Shown: in pieces, positions 1 through 6,772 of the stretch
Layout: each line of letters opens with the position of its first letter
How positions within the stretch are numbered: the first letter of the stretch is position 1
Assembly: GCF_014203555.1 (NCBI RefSeq)
Contig: NZ_JACHJH010000004.1
Span: 558,001-622,000, forward strand
Direction of reading: 5' to 3'
DNA from: Streptomyces olivoverticillatus
GTDB taxonomy: Bacteria > Actinomycetota > Actinomycetes > Streptomycetales > Streptomycetaceae
DNA: 64,000 bases
Position numbers and translations under genes: made by a program
The notes under the pieces: model-generated
Databases searched by the model: none
What the model was told of the DNA's origin: nothing
What the model saw: only the letters and a program-made list of their open reading frames with translations

Positions 1-1037
1 GTGCCCGGCGGCGGGGCGCCCGCACCCACCAGGACCGCCCCCGAGCAAGGGCCCGTGGACGAGAGGGGGTTGCGCCACCAGAAGGGGAAGCCGTCCGGGT
101 GCCTGTCGTAGAGCGCGTCGTCCAGCGACTCCGCGCCGTTGCCGGCCGCAGACACGACCACCACGCCCTTGGCCGTCGCATGGCGGATGGCCGCGAAGTC
201 GTCCGGCCACCACTCCAGCGGTATGCAGCCGCGCTGGTCGTCGCGGAGCGCGTGCCCGAAGCGGGGTCCGGGGCGGTGCAGGCCGATCACCAGGAGGTCG
301 CCCGGCGCGAGCCGGTCGGCCGCGGCGCGGACGGCACGGGCGGTGCCGATGCCGTGGCAGGACGCCGCCGCGATCAGCGCCCGTGGCGCAATGCCCGTGA
401 TCCCCGAACCCCCGCCGCAGGAACCGCCGATGACGGCCAGCACGCTCGTGCCGTGATGGCGCCAGCCCGCATCCTCGACGGGCGTACCGGCGACGACTCC
501 GGCGAGCTTGCGCCCGAGGGCCTCGTGCCCGAGCCGCCAGGCGCCGCCCACGTCGACGACGCCCACGCCGTCGCCCGCCCCGCCGGGCAGCGCCCAGGCC
601 CACAGCGCGTCCACACCGCCCGGTGCCGGGGCGAGGTGCCCTTGGCGGGCGGAGAGGTCGGGGGTGGGCCGCCCGCCGGGGCAGGTTGCTGCGGGGGAGC
701 GGGGTACGCCCGGGGCGAGGGTGGCGGGCAGGGCGCCCGGTTTCACGTACGCCGCGTCGATGCCCGGCAGCGCGGGCAGCCGGGCGGCCAGTTCGTCGAC
801 CCGCCGGCCGGCGCCGCGGGCCCGGTGGAAGAGGGACAGCTCGGGTACGGGCGTGGAGCCGGCCCCGAAGAGCGGCTCCAGGGTGAGCCGTTCCTCCTCC
901 AGGAACAGGGCGAGGGCGGGCGGTTCCCAGCCGCTTGCCGGGAGCGGCGCGTGCGCGGCGCGGGCGTCCGCGATCACGATGAGCTCGGGATCGGCCGGGA
1001 GGCAGGGCAGGAGGCCCGCGCCGCATATCGCGTCCAT
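1..1037 (-). CDS. S8 (subtilisin-like) serine peptidase, C-terminus cut by window edge
   Basis: Partial gene; the 3' end lies beyond base 1. About 345 codons are visible. After an N-terminal domain of roughly 190 residues the peptidase domain begins: a GVGVVDVGG segment gives the catalytic Asp, and HGTSVLAVIGG gives the catalytic His with the usual HGT context. A VVVSAAGNGAES stretch matches the oxyanion-hole Asn region. The catalytic Ser motif should lie off the window. The ATG at 1037 is preceded by GAGGGGAG at suitable spacing. No clear signal peptide is seen at this start, so it may act inside the cell or use another export route. Substrate unknown. Confidence 0.8.
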   Translation of the reverse strand, partial: MDAICGAGLLPCLPADPELIVIADARAAHAPLPASGWEPPALALFLEEERLTLEPLFGAGSTPVPELSLFHRARGAGRRVDELAARLPALPGIDAAYVKPGALPATLAPGVPRSPAATCPGGRPTPDLSARQGHLAPAPGGVDALWAWALPGGAGDGVGVVDVGGAWRLGHEALGRKLAGVVAGTPVEDAGWRHHGTSVLAVIGGSCGGGSGITGIAPRALIAAASCHGIGTARAVRAAADRLAPGDLLVIGLHRPGPRFGHALRDDQRGCIPLEWWPDDFAAIRHATAKGVVVVSAAGNGAESLDDALYDRHPDGFPFWWRNPLSSTGPCSGAVLVGAGAPPPG

Positions 1038-1230
1038 CGCTCGACCACTCCCCTCGCGGCGCCGTCCCGCTTGCCGGCCCTTTGCCGACCTCTCGTCGGC
1101 CCCTCGCCGGCCTCAATGTGCTCGGGTGGCCGAAGGGCTGACAAGGCAGGGAAATGGGACACGGCGCCGGGAGGGAATTTTGGCCAAAAGAGGTTTGGAA
1201 CGTCGGACGCTCTAAACGTTGAACGATGTG

Positions 1231-1686
1231 CTAAAGGTCGAACTCGGCCGGGTCGATGCCCACGGCGAAGCACGCCTCGCGCACCACGGCCTGCTCGGTC
1301 TTGTCGAAGTCGCCGTCGGCGCCGCCGATGACAATGCCGATCTGAATCACGGCGCGGGCCTCGGTGGGCTTCTTCTGCACCTTGCCGATGGTCTGCAGGA
1401 TGCTGACCTTGCCGAAGTCGTAATCGGCGGTCAGCTTCTGGCAGTAGTCGTTGAACCGCGCCTGCAGATCGTCGGCCGGGAAGTTCTGCAGGACGTCGTT
1501 GGTGGCGATCAGCGAAGCGACGCGCTGCCGCTCCGAGGCGTCGATCGAGCCGTCCGCGGCCGCCACCAGTGCGCACATCGCCATGCTCGCGTCACGAAAT
1601 GCGCCGCTCTTCAAGTCGTTCTTCTTCGCTATGAGCTGGCCCTGCATCGTCGTGGCCGAATCCTTGAGCCGGTCCCAGAGCGCCAT
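1231..1686 (-). CDS. TerB-family tellurite-resistance-like protein
   Basis: A 151-residue protein of the TerB/TerB-like alpha-helical family. It has two repeated acidic motifs typical of the fold: VAAADGSIDASERQ near residue 40 and GGADGDFDKTEQ near residue 120, each able to hold a metal ion through Asp/Glu. TerB proteins are associated with membrane-linked stress responses; here no terC/D/Z genes are adjacent, so tellurite resistance should not be assumed. The ATG has an AAGGAGA Shine-Dalgarno 6 to 7 bases upstream. It lies 80 bp downstream of, and in the same direction as, the MreB-like gene. Confidence 0.85.
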   Translation of the reverse strand: MALWDRLKDSATTMQGQLIAKKNDLKSGAFRDASMAMCALVAAADGSIDASERQRVASLIATNDVLQNFPADDLQARFNDYCQKLTADYDFGKVSILQTIGKVQKKPTEARAVIQIGIVIGGADGDFDKTEQAVVREACFAVGIDPAEFDL

Positions 1687-1766
1687 GTGTTGTCTCCTTG
1701 TGAAACTAGGGGTGCAAAAGGAGAAGCGTTTCGGAGGGTAAAGAAGTTCCCAAGAGGGAAATGGAG

Positions 1767-2804
1767 TCAGCTCGCCAGCGGATCCAGGTGCAGGGGCTTC
1801 ACCTTTCCCTCCATCATGGCGCCCAGCCCCACCACCGCACACACATCGGGCTGGTCCGCGATGCGGACCAGCATGCCCGTCGCCGCCTCGATCATCGTGT
1901 CCAGCCCAGGCAGCCGTGCGCTGCCGCCCGCGAGCATGACGCCGCGCTCGGCGAGGTCGGCCACCAGGTCGGGCGGGCACTCGCGCAGGACGCGCCCCAT
2001 GGCGTCGAGCACGGCCGTCAGCGGCGTCTGAATGGCCTCGCGGACGTGCGCCGTGTTGACCAAAACCGTGCGCGAGAGGCCCGTGGCCACGTCCCGCCCG
2101 CGGACCTCCGTCTCGGTGCCGCCGCCGCCCGTCGTCCGGTCCGAGTAGAGCGCCAGGTGCAGCGGGTGCAGCCCCTGGGAGGGCAGCATCAGCTCGTGCT
2201 CGCTGCGCAGATGCTGGATCACGGCGTAGTCGATGGCATCGCCGCCGACCTGCACCTTCTCCGCCGCCACGATCGCACCCAGCGACAGGACGGCGACCTG
2301 TGTGGACGCCGCGCCGCACACCACGATCATCGTGGCCTCCGGCCGCTCGACCGGCAGTCCGCAGCCGACGGCCGCGGCGATCAGGGTGTCGACGAGCTCG
2401 ACCCGGCGCGTGCCGAGGGCGCTGAGGGTCTCGATGGCCGCGCGCTGCGCGATGGGCTTGGCGTCGTGCGGCAGGCAGACGGCGGCGCGCAGCATCGGCT
2501 TGCGCCGCCACGTCCGGCGGATCTTGTCGCTGACGAGGAAGCGCAGCATGCGCTGCGCCATGTCGATGTCGACGACCGTGCCCCCGGAGATGGGTCGCAG
2601 CACCTGGATGTGGCCGGGCGTACGGCCCGCCATGCCCTCGGCCAGCGAGCCGACCGCGATCAGCGAGCCCGTGCGGGTGTTGACCGCGGCCAGGCTCGGT
2701 TCGTCCACGACCAGGCCGGTGTCCTTGAGGTAGACGCGGGTCCTGGCCGCGCCGAGGTCGACGGCGACGGTGCAGCGGCTCAGCTGTTCGAGACTGAGGG
2801 TCAT
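1767..2804 (-). CDS. MreB/Mbl-like actin-fold protein
   Basis: About 345 residues with the actin/Hsp70 ATPase signatures: phosphate-1 loop VAVDLGAARTRVYL at the N-terminus, phosphate-2 loop VVCGAASTQVAVLS in the middle and adenosine motif LAGGSARLPGLD near the C-terminus. Length equals bacterial MreB. In Streptomyces MreB-like proteins act in spore-wall synthesis. The mre operon partners (mreC, mreD) are absent, which points to one of the additional paralogues, not the main mreB. A GTG directly precedes the ATG; AGGA lies 7 bases from the ATG at 2804 but only 4 from the GTG at 2807, so the ATG is preferred. Confidence 0.85.
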   Translation of the reverse strand: MTLSLEQLSRCTVAVDLGAARTRVYLKDTGLVVDEPSLAAVNTRTGSLIAVGSLAEGMAGRTPGHIQVLRPISGGTVVDIDMAQRMLRFLVSDKIRRTWRRKPMLRAAVCLPHDAKPIAQRAAIETLSALGTRRVELVDTLIAAAVGCGLPVERPEATMIVVCGAASTQVAVLSLGAIVAAEKVQVGGDAIDYAVIQHLRSEHELMLPSQGLHPLHLALYSDRTTGGGGTETEVRGRDVATGLSRTVLVNTAHVREAIQTPLTAVLDAMGRVLRECPPDLVADLAERGVMLAGGSARLPGLDTMIEAATGMLVRIADQPDVCAVVGLGAMMEGKVKPLHLDPLAS

Positions 2805-2807
2805 CAC

Positions 2808-3163
2808 GGGGTCCTGCCTCGGGTCCGGGGCCGACGGAAGCGGGCGCGGCCGGGACCTTCCGTCCCGCGGCCCATGTGGTCATCGTGCAAGGCGGCGCGC
2901 CGTGCCGCCCGCTGTAATGAGCCGCACGGGGGAGTGCGAGGGAGGGGTGGTGGCGCTGTTCCACGAGGCCGTCAAGGCGTGATGACGCCGTTTCAGGGCA
3001 CACGCGAAGGAGGGGCGGAGACGAGCACCCCCGTGGCACGTCTCCGTCCTTCCCTCGTGCGGAAGCGAGTCTGCCACCGGGGTCTGACAACGGGTCTGAC
3101 CTGGGGAATTGCCGTCTGTGCGGATAGGTCGCCGATGCGCTGCGATGAACCTACGCTCGGAAT
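2808..3163. other. intergenic region, divergent promoters
   Basis: A 356-bp gap between the divergent MreB-like and zinc-finger genes. No gene is seen. On the plus strand TACGCT at 3152-3157 stands 6 bases before the ATG at 3164, the spacing of a -10 box for a leaderless transcript, but no convincing -35 is visible. Confidence 0.4.
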
Positions 3164-3487
3164 ATGAACGAGCCACGGACATGGCAGGTCGCAGCCGATG
3201 TCGAGGGCCGTCCGGCTCAGCGGGAGTGCGCCCATCTGGGGGAGGCGCGCGAGGTGAGCCCGAGCTCGACCGAGGGCTGCGAGGACTGTCTGCGCATCGG
3301 AAGCACGTGGGTGCACCTGCGCGAGTGCCTGATCTGCGGGCACGTGGGGTGTTGCGACAGCTCGCCCAACCGGCACGCGAGCGCGCATGCGCACGCCGAG
3401 AGCGGCCATGACCTCGCCCGGTCCTTCGAACCGGGCGAGGAGTGGGCGTGGTGCTACGCGGACGAGTTGCTGCTGATGCCGGCCTGA
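3164..3487 (+). CDS. UBP-type zinc finger domain protein
   Basis: A 107-residue protein that is essentially one ZnF-UBP domain. Conserved metal ligands are visible: CEDCL, CLICGHVGCC, and the His cluster RHASAHAHAESGH. In eukaryotes this domain binds the free C-terminal diGly of ubiquitin; bacterial single-domain versions are common in actinobacteria and their partner is unknown. No Shine-Dalgarno precedes the ATG; a TACGCT -10-like hexamer ends 6 bases upstream, so the mRNA may be leaderless. It is convergent with rpsN, 48 bp away. Confidence 0.85.
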   Translation: MNEPRTWQVAADVEGRPAQRECAHLGEAREVSPSSTEGCEDCLRIGSTWVHLRECLICGHVGCCDSSPNRHASAHAHAESGHDLARSFEPGEEWAWCYADELLLMPA

Positions 3488-3535
3488 GCCACGCGGCGGG
3501 AATTCACAGCTGCGGCGCCAGCGCCTCCCGGTACC

Positions 3536-3841
3536 TCACCAGCTGGACTTCCGCACCCCCGGCAAGTACCCCGCATGTGCCTGCTCCCGGAAGCCGATCC
3601 GGGACAGCCCGAAGGCGCGCAGGTAGCCGCGCGGGCGGCCGTCCACGGAGTCGCGGTTGCGCACCCGCGTGGCGCTGGCGTCGCGCGGCTGGCGCTGCAG
3701 CTCGCGCTGGGCGGTCAGCCGCTCCTCGGCGGAGCTGCCGGGGTTGCGGACGATGGCCTTGAGCAGGGCCCGGCGGGCCGCGTAGCGGGCCACGACGAGA
3801 CGCCGCGCCTCGTTCTTCGCGATCTTGCTCTTCTTCGCCAT
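3536..3841 (-). CDS. rpsN: 30S ribosomal protein S14, zinc-independent (C-) form
   Basis: 101 residues starting MAKKSKIAKNEARR, the long form of S14 that lacks the CxxC zinc ribbon of the short form. C-terminal GRPRGYLRAFGLSR and GVRKSSW are standard S14. It overlaps the end of rpmB by the ATGA arrangement, so the two are translationally coupled. In actinobacteria such zinc-free paralogues replace their zinc-binding counterparts when zinc is scarce, under Zur control; the operator-like element at 4094-4114 fits this. Confidence 0.95.
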   Translation of the reverse strand: MAKKSKIAKNEARRLVVARYAARRALLKAIVRNPGSSAEERLTAQRELQRQPRDASATRVRNRDSVDGRPRGYLRAFGLSRIGFREQAHAGYLPGVRKSSW

Positions 3842-4077
3842 CAGACCTTGCCCCCTCGTGCCCGGATGCGGGCCACTGCCGCCTCGATGCCGATCGCGTC
3901 GACGGTCTTGATGCCCTTCGCGCTGAGCGTGAGGCGGATGTGGCGGCCCTCGCTCGCGAGCCAGTAGCGCTTGTGCTGGATGTTGGGGTCGAAGCGGCGG
4001 CTGTTGCGCCTGTGGGAGTGGGAGACGGTGTTGCCGAAGCCGGGCTTGCGGCCGGTCAGTTGGCAGCGGGCGGGCAT
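3841..4077 (-). CDS. rpmB: 50S ribosomal protein L28, zinc-independent paralogue
   Basis: 78 residues starting MPARCQLTGRKPGFGN, with the L28 core SHSHRRNSRRFDPNIQ and a C-terminal KGIKTVDAIGIE segment. It lacks the paired Cys of the zinc-binding L28 form. AGGAGG lies about 8 bases before the ATG. It is the first gene of the leftward rpmB-rpsN operon, starting 50 bp from the oppositely oriented rpmG. Confidence 0.95.
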   Translation of the reverse strand: MPARCQLTGRKPGFGNTVSHSHRRNSRRFDPNIQHKRYWLASEGRHIRLTLSAKGIKTVDAIGIEAAVARIRARGGKV

Positions 4078-4093
4078 GGCCGGAACCTCCTAA

Positions 4094-4114
4094 TGAAAAT
4101 GGAAACCATTTCTG
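4094..4114. promoter_or_regulatory. Zur-box-like operator in the ribosomal-protein divergon
   Basis: Imperfect palindrome with AAAATGG and CCATTT arms around a short A-rich centre, placed in the 50-bp gap between rpmB and rpmG. It resembles the AT-rich Zur palindrome (TGAAAATGATTTTCA type). Zur control of this gene set is known in S. coelicolor; the site itself is assigned by eye. Confidence 0.7.
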
Positions 4115-4120
4115 TATAGT
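4115..4120 (+). promoter_or_regulatory. -10 box for a probably leaderless rpmG transcript
   Basis: TATAGT ends 7 bases before the A of the rpmG ATG at 4128, which places the transcription start at or next to the start codon. No Shine-Dalgarno lies before the ATG. The -35 region would fall in the Zur-like palindrome, consistent with repression. Confidence 0.55.
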
Positions 4121-4127
4121 AGCGGCC

Positions 4128-4331
4128 ATGGCCCGCAGCGAACTACGCCCCGTCATCAAGCTCAGGTCCACCGCCGGGACCGTTCCCCAAGCTCTCGGCT
4201 TCGCTCGAGCAGGGGAGGCCCCAACCACCTACGTGACCCGCAAGAACCGCCGTAACGACCCCGACCGACTGGAACTGCGCAAGTTCGACCCCGTCGTCGG
4301 CCGGCACGTCGTCTTCCGGGAGGAGCGCTGA
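4128..4331 (+). CDS. rpmG: 50S ribosomal protein L33 (zinc-independent) with in-frame repeat-derived insertion
   Basis: 67 residues; the usual Streptomyces zinc-free L33 is 54. The N-terminus MARSELRPVIKLRSTAGT and the rest from TYVTRKNRRNDPDR onward are normal L33. Between them the expected two residues (Gly-Tyr or Gly-Phe) are replaced by 15 residues (VPQALGFARAGEAPT) encoded by 4182-4226. That DNA resembles a palindromic repeat common in Streptomyces genomes (CCCCAAGCTCTCGGCTTCGC then TCGAGCAGGGG). The reading frame is kept and the gene is not broken. It overlaps the start of the downstream GTPase gene by one base (TGATG). Confidence 0.93.
   Translation: MARSELRPVIKLRSTAGTVPQALGFARAGEAPTTYVTRKNRRNDPDRLELRKFDPVVGRHVVFREER
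4182..4226 (+). repeat. Streptomyces small palindromic repeat inserted in rpmG
   Basis: 45 bp containing GCTCTCGGCTTCGCTCGAGC flanked by CCCC and GGGG runs that can pair into an imperfect hairpin. I recognise this as a dispersed intergenic repeat of Streptomyces chromosomes; that identification is from memory, not a search. Here it lies inside a coding sequence. Confidence 0.7.
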
Positions 4332-5485
4332 TGTCCGCATCCGCCCTGCCCGTGGTCCTCGTGGCGGGCCTGCACCGCGACGCCCGGCGCACGGCCGTCG
4401 AGCGGCTGCTGGCCACCGTGCCGGGGAGCGTGGCGCTCCACCACGACCTGTCCACCGCCTCCTCCGGCGCGGTCCGCAGGACCGTGCGGGACCGCTCCGG
4501 CGTCCTCGACGAGAGCGAGGCGCCTTTGGTCAACGACTGCGCCTGCTGTGCGCTGCGCGAGGACCTGATCCCCGAGTTGGAGCGGCTCGCCGCGGCCGGC
4601 ACCTGCCGGCTCGCCGTCGTCGAGCTGTGGGACTCGGTCGAGCCCAAGGCCATGGCCGAGGTCGTCGCCGCGCACGGTGCGCCCGAGGCCCGGCTGACGG
4701 GCGTGCTGACGGCCGTGGACCCGGCCCTGGTGCTGCCCGCCCTGGCCTGCGGCGACGACCTCGCCGAAGCAGGGCTGGCGGCCGCGCCGAGCGATCAGCG
4801 CACGGTGGGGGACACCTTCGCCCGGCAGGTGGAGTACGTCTCCGTCCTGGCGCTCGTCCCGGGCCCCGAGGCCCCGGACGACGCCGACAGCGCGCTGCTC
4901 GCGCAACTGGCGCCCGCGGCACGGCACGTTCCGGTCGATTCGGTGGACCTGGCGGCCGCCGCGGTGGCCGGTTTCGACGTGGAGGCGGCTGCCGCCCGCC
5001 AGCATCCGGCCTGTGCGCTGCTGCCGCAGGAGGCCGATGCACACGGGGTGTCCACGCTCGTATGGCGCGGCCACCGCCCCTTCCACCCCGGGCGGCTCTA
5101 CGCGGCGCTGGAGGACCTGACCTGCGCCGCGACCCGCAGCCGCGGGCGGTTCTGGCTCGCCGACCGGCCCGACGCGCTGCTGTCCTGGGACGCGGCGGGC
5201 GGCGCCCTGTGCGTGGAGAACGCCGGTCCCTGGCTGGCCTCGCTGCCCGATGCCGCCTGGGAGCTCGTCCCCGCGATCCGCCGCGTGGCCGCGGCCCTCG
5301 ACTGGCACCCCGAACACGGCGACCGCGCCCAGCACCTGACCTTCACCTCGCCCGGCCTGGACGGCGAGGGCGTGCGCTCGCTGCTGGAGTCCTGCCTGCT
5401 CACGGACGCCGAATACGCGGCCGGGCCGACGGGATGGCGCCGCCTGTCACCTGCTTTCGACGAGCTTCTCGACCCCGTTTCCTGA
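4331..5485 (+). CDS. CobW/COG0523-family protein lacking a canonical P-loop
   Basis: 384 residues. COG0523 proteins are GTP-dependent metallochaperones, many for zinc. The hallmark CxCC metal motif is present as NDCACCALRED near residue 70, and the C-terminal third (from HGVSTLVWRGHRPFHP) is the CobW C-terminal domain. The position of Walker A reads VAGLHRDARRTAVE, without GxxGxGKT, so GTP hydrolysis is doubtful. Coupling to rpmG and the shared Zur-like promoter place it in the zinc-starvation response. The same gene sits at this position in S. coelicolor, as I recall. Confidence 0.88.
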   Translation: MSASALPVVLVAGLHRDARRTAVERLLATVPGSVALHHDLSTASSGAVRRTVRDRSGVLDESEAPLVNDCACCALREDLIPELERLAAAGTCRLAVVELWDSVEPKAMAEVVAAHGAPEARLTGVLTAVDPALVLPALACGDDLAEAGLAAAPSDQRTVGDTFARQVEYVSVLALVPGPEAPDDADSALLAQLAPAARHVPVDSVDLAAAAVAGFDVEAAAARQHPACALLPQEADAHGVSTLVWRGHRPFHPGRLYAALEDLTCAATRSRGRFWLADRPDALLSWDAAGGALCVENAGPWLASLPDAAWELVPAIRRVAAALDWHPEHGDRAQHLTFTSPGLDGEGVRSLLESCLLTDAEYAAGPTGWRRLSPAFDELLDPVS

Positions 5486-5603
5486 TCGAAAAGGACTTCT
5501 CCCCAGCGGCAGCCGACGCGGGCGATCAAGAATGCCTGCGAGATGGTGCTCCTGCCGTATTCCAGTTACAAGCATCCGTGAGGTAATGACGGGAACACCC
5601 TCA

Positions 5604-5627
5604 GTGCACGTGCATCGGCTCATGCAT
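5604..5627 (+). promoter_or_regulatory. 24-bp operator-like element upstream of DUF397 gene
   Basis: GTGCACGTGCATC, then GGCTCA, then TGCAT. An inverse copy with 21 of 24 identities lies at 6533-6556 upstream of the ATPase gene. Here the element ends 17 bases before a TATGAT -10 box at 5645-5650, so it is centred near -41 of the inferred start. Confidence 0.6.
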
Positions 5628-5644
5628 AAGCACATGAACGCGGC

Positions 5645-5650
5645 TATGAT
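5645..5650 (+). promoter_or_regulatory. -10 box for DUF397 gene
   Basis: TATGAT with no recognisable -35; the 24-bp operator-like element covers the -35 zone, as expected for an activator-dependent promoter. Confidence 0.45.
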
Positions 5651-5721
5651 CCGGAGCAGTTGTCATCCTCGAATCCACGTTTCTGGATGCGGATGCCCCT
5701 GCAACCATCCGGGAGAGCCCA

Positions 5722-5961
5722 GTGCCCCAGGCGTTCAACGGCATGGCCGCATCGGACATCGAGGGTGCCGTCTGGCACAAGAGCCGGCACTCCAACTCCC
5801 AGGGCTCCTGCGTGGAGTTCGCGAAGCTACCGGGTGGCGGGGTCGCCGTACGCAACTCCCGCCACCCGGACGGTCCGGCGCTCGTGTACACACCCGCCGA
5901 GATCGAAGCCATGTTGCTCGGCATCAAGGACGGCGAATTCGACTACCTGATACGCGACTAG
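5722..5961 (+). CDS. DUF397 domain protein
   Basis: 79 residues; contains the DUF397 signature WHKSRHSNSQGSCVEFA and VAVRNSRHPDGPALVY. DUF397 proteins accompany XRE-DUF5753 (WhiJ-like) regulators in Streptomyces and are thought to modulate them, in a toxin-antitoxin-like arrangement. GTG start chosen because GGGAG lies about 8 bases upstream. Its stop codon forms one arm of a hairpin with the stop of the convergent ATPase gene. Confidence 0.9.
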   Translation: MPQAFNGMAASDIEGAVWHKSRHSNSQGSCVEFAKLPGGGVAVRNSRHPDGPALVYTPAEIEAMLLGIKDGEFDYLIRD

Positions 5962-5979
5962 CCCCGTGGTCTAGTCGCG
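5953..5979. terminator. bidirectional hairpin made from two facing stop codons
   Basis: CGCGACTAG (5953-5961) pairs perfectly with CTAGTCGCG (5971-5979) around a 9-base loop. Each arm contains the stop codon of one convergent gene (DUF397 and ATPase). No U-tract. Confidence 0.6.
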
Positions 5980-6459
5980 CGGCAGCCGGAACAGAGCCCA
6001 GACGACCTTGCCGTGCAGCGCGCCCGCGAGCGGATGCCAGCCCCAGGCGTCGCTGAACGAATCCACCAGATGCAGCCCGCGCCCGCGCTCGTCCCCGGTG
6101 TCCGCTTCCTCCGCCACCGGGCTGTCCTCGCTCGGATCACGTACGGCGCACACCAGGCGCGACGTCCAGCGCATCAGGTGGAGGCGTACGGGCGGCTCGT
6201 ACTCCGTGCCCAGGGTGTCCGCCGGTATGGCGTAGCGCATGGAGTTGGTCACCAGCTCCGAGACGACGAGTGCCACATCGTCGAAGAGCCCGTAGAGATC
6301 CCACTGGCCGAGCGTTGTCCTGGTGAACTTCCGGGCGGTCCGGACCGCTTCGAAACGAGGTGGCAGCGCACAGGAGGCCGAGTTGGAGACGGCGGATGAG
6401 TCGATCGGGGGCAGCCCTCTCCATAAGGGGGAGAGCACGGTCGATCCGTTGGTACCCAT
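5971..6459 (-). CDS. HATPase-fold ATP-binding regulatory protein (RsbW-like)
   Basis: 162 residues of the anti-sigma-factor-like histidine-kinase ATPase family. N-box VVSELVTNSMRYA near residue 70, then the G1-type AVRDPSEDSP and G2-type ERGRGLHLVDSFSD. There is no His-phosphotransfer domain. The Streptomyces members found next to WhiJ-like regulators are small stand-alone ATPases of this type. ATG chosen for the AGGAG 8 bases upstream; a longer frame without a ribosome site was rejected. Its promoter region carries the second copy of the 24-bp element. Confidence 0.88.
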   Translation of the reverse strand: MGTNGSTVLSPLWRGLPPIDSSAVSNSASCALPPRFEAVRTARKFTRTTLGQWDLYGLFDDVALVVSELVTNSMRYAIPADTLGTEYEPPVRLHLMRWTSRLVCAVRDPSEDSPVAEEADTGDERGRGLHLVDSFSDAWGWHPLAGALHGKVVWALFRLPRD

Positions 6460-6772
6460 CCGAGGCACTCCTGGCAATCGAGGACGTGACGTGCACGTGT
6501 GCGAGCACCATGGTTCCCAATGCGCGTGGCGGATGCAAGGGCAGATGCACGTGCACGTGGGGGATTTGGGGGCGCACAGGATGGTTGGAGGGTAATTCTC
6601 CCTACGCCCCCTGTCGTAGCGCTCCTGTCCGTGGCCGGTCCGCGTAACCGGACATGCACTCAACGGGGCCGGGAGATGGCAGACTTCGGCGCCAGGGGTA
6701 GCGGGGGTCGCCCTCAGAGAGGTGCAGAAGCGTCATAACCGGATCAGGACCGGAAGGGGAAGGGGCGCAGAG
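6460..6772. other. intergenic region between ATPase and XRE genes
   Basis: 313 bp with divergent promoters, rich in GTGCACGTG motifs: a full element at 6533-6556 (minus) and a half element at 6491-6499 (plus). No gene seen. Confidence 0.6.
6533..6556 (-). promoter_or_regulatory. second copy of the 24-bp operator-like element
   Basis: On the minus strand GTGCACGTGCATC, TGCCCT, TGCAT; 21 of 24 bases match the copy at 5604-5627. An AACCAT hexamer follows 17 bases downstream, the same spacing as TATGAT in the other promoter. Confidence 0.6.

Noticed and set aside
1231..1686. Tellurite resistance operon
   Set aside because: A lone TerB-family gene without TerC/D/E/Z neighbours is not enough to assign resistance.
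1231..3090. A 619-codon open frame across the terB and MreB-like region on the minus strand
   Set aside because: Only its last 151 codons are TerB; the rest is the out-of-frame shadow of the MreB-like gene.
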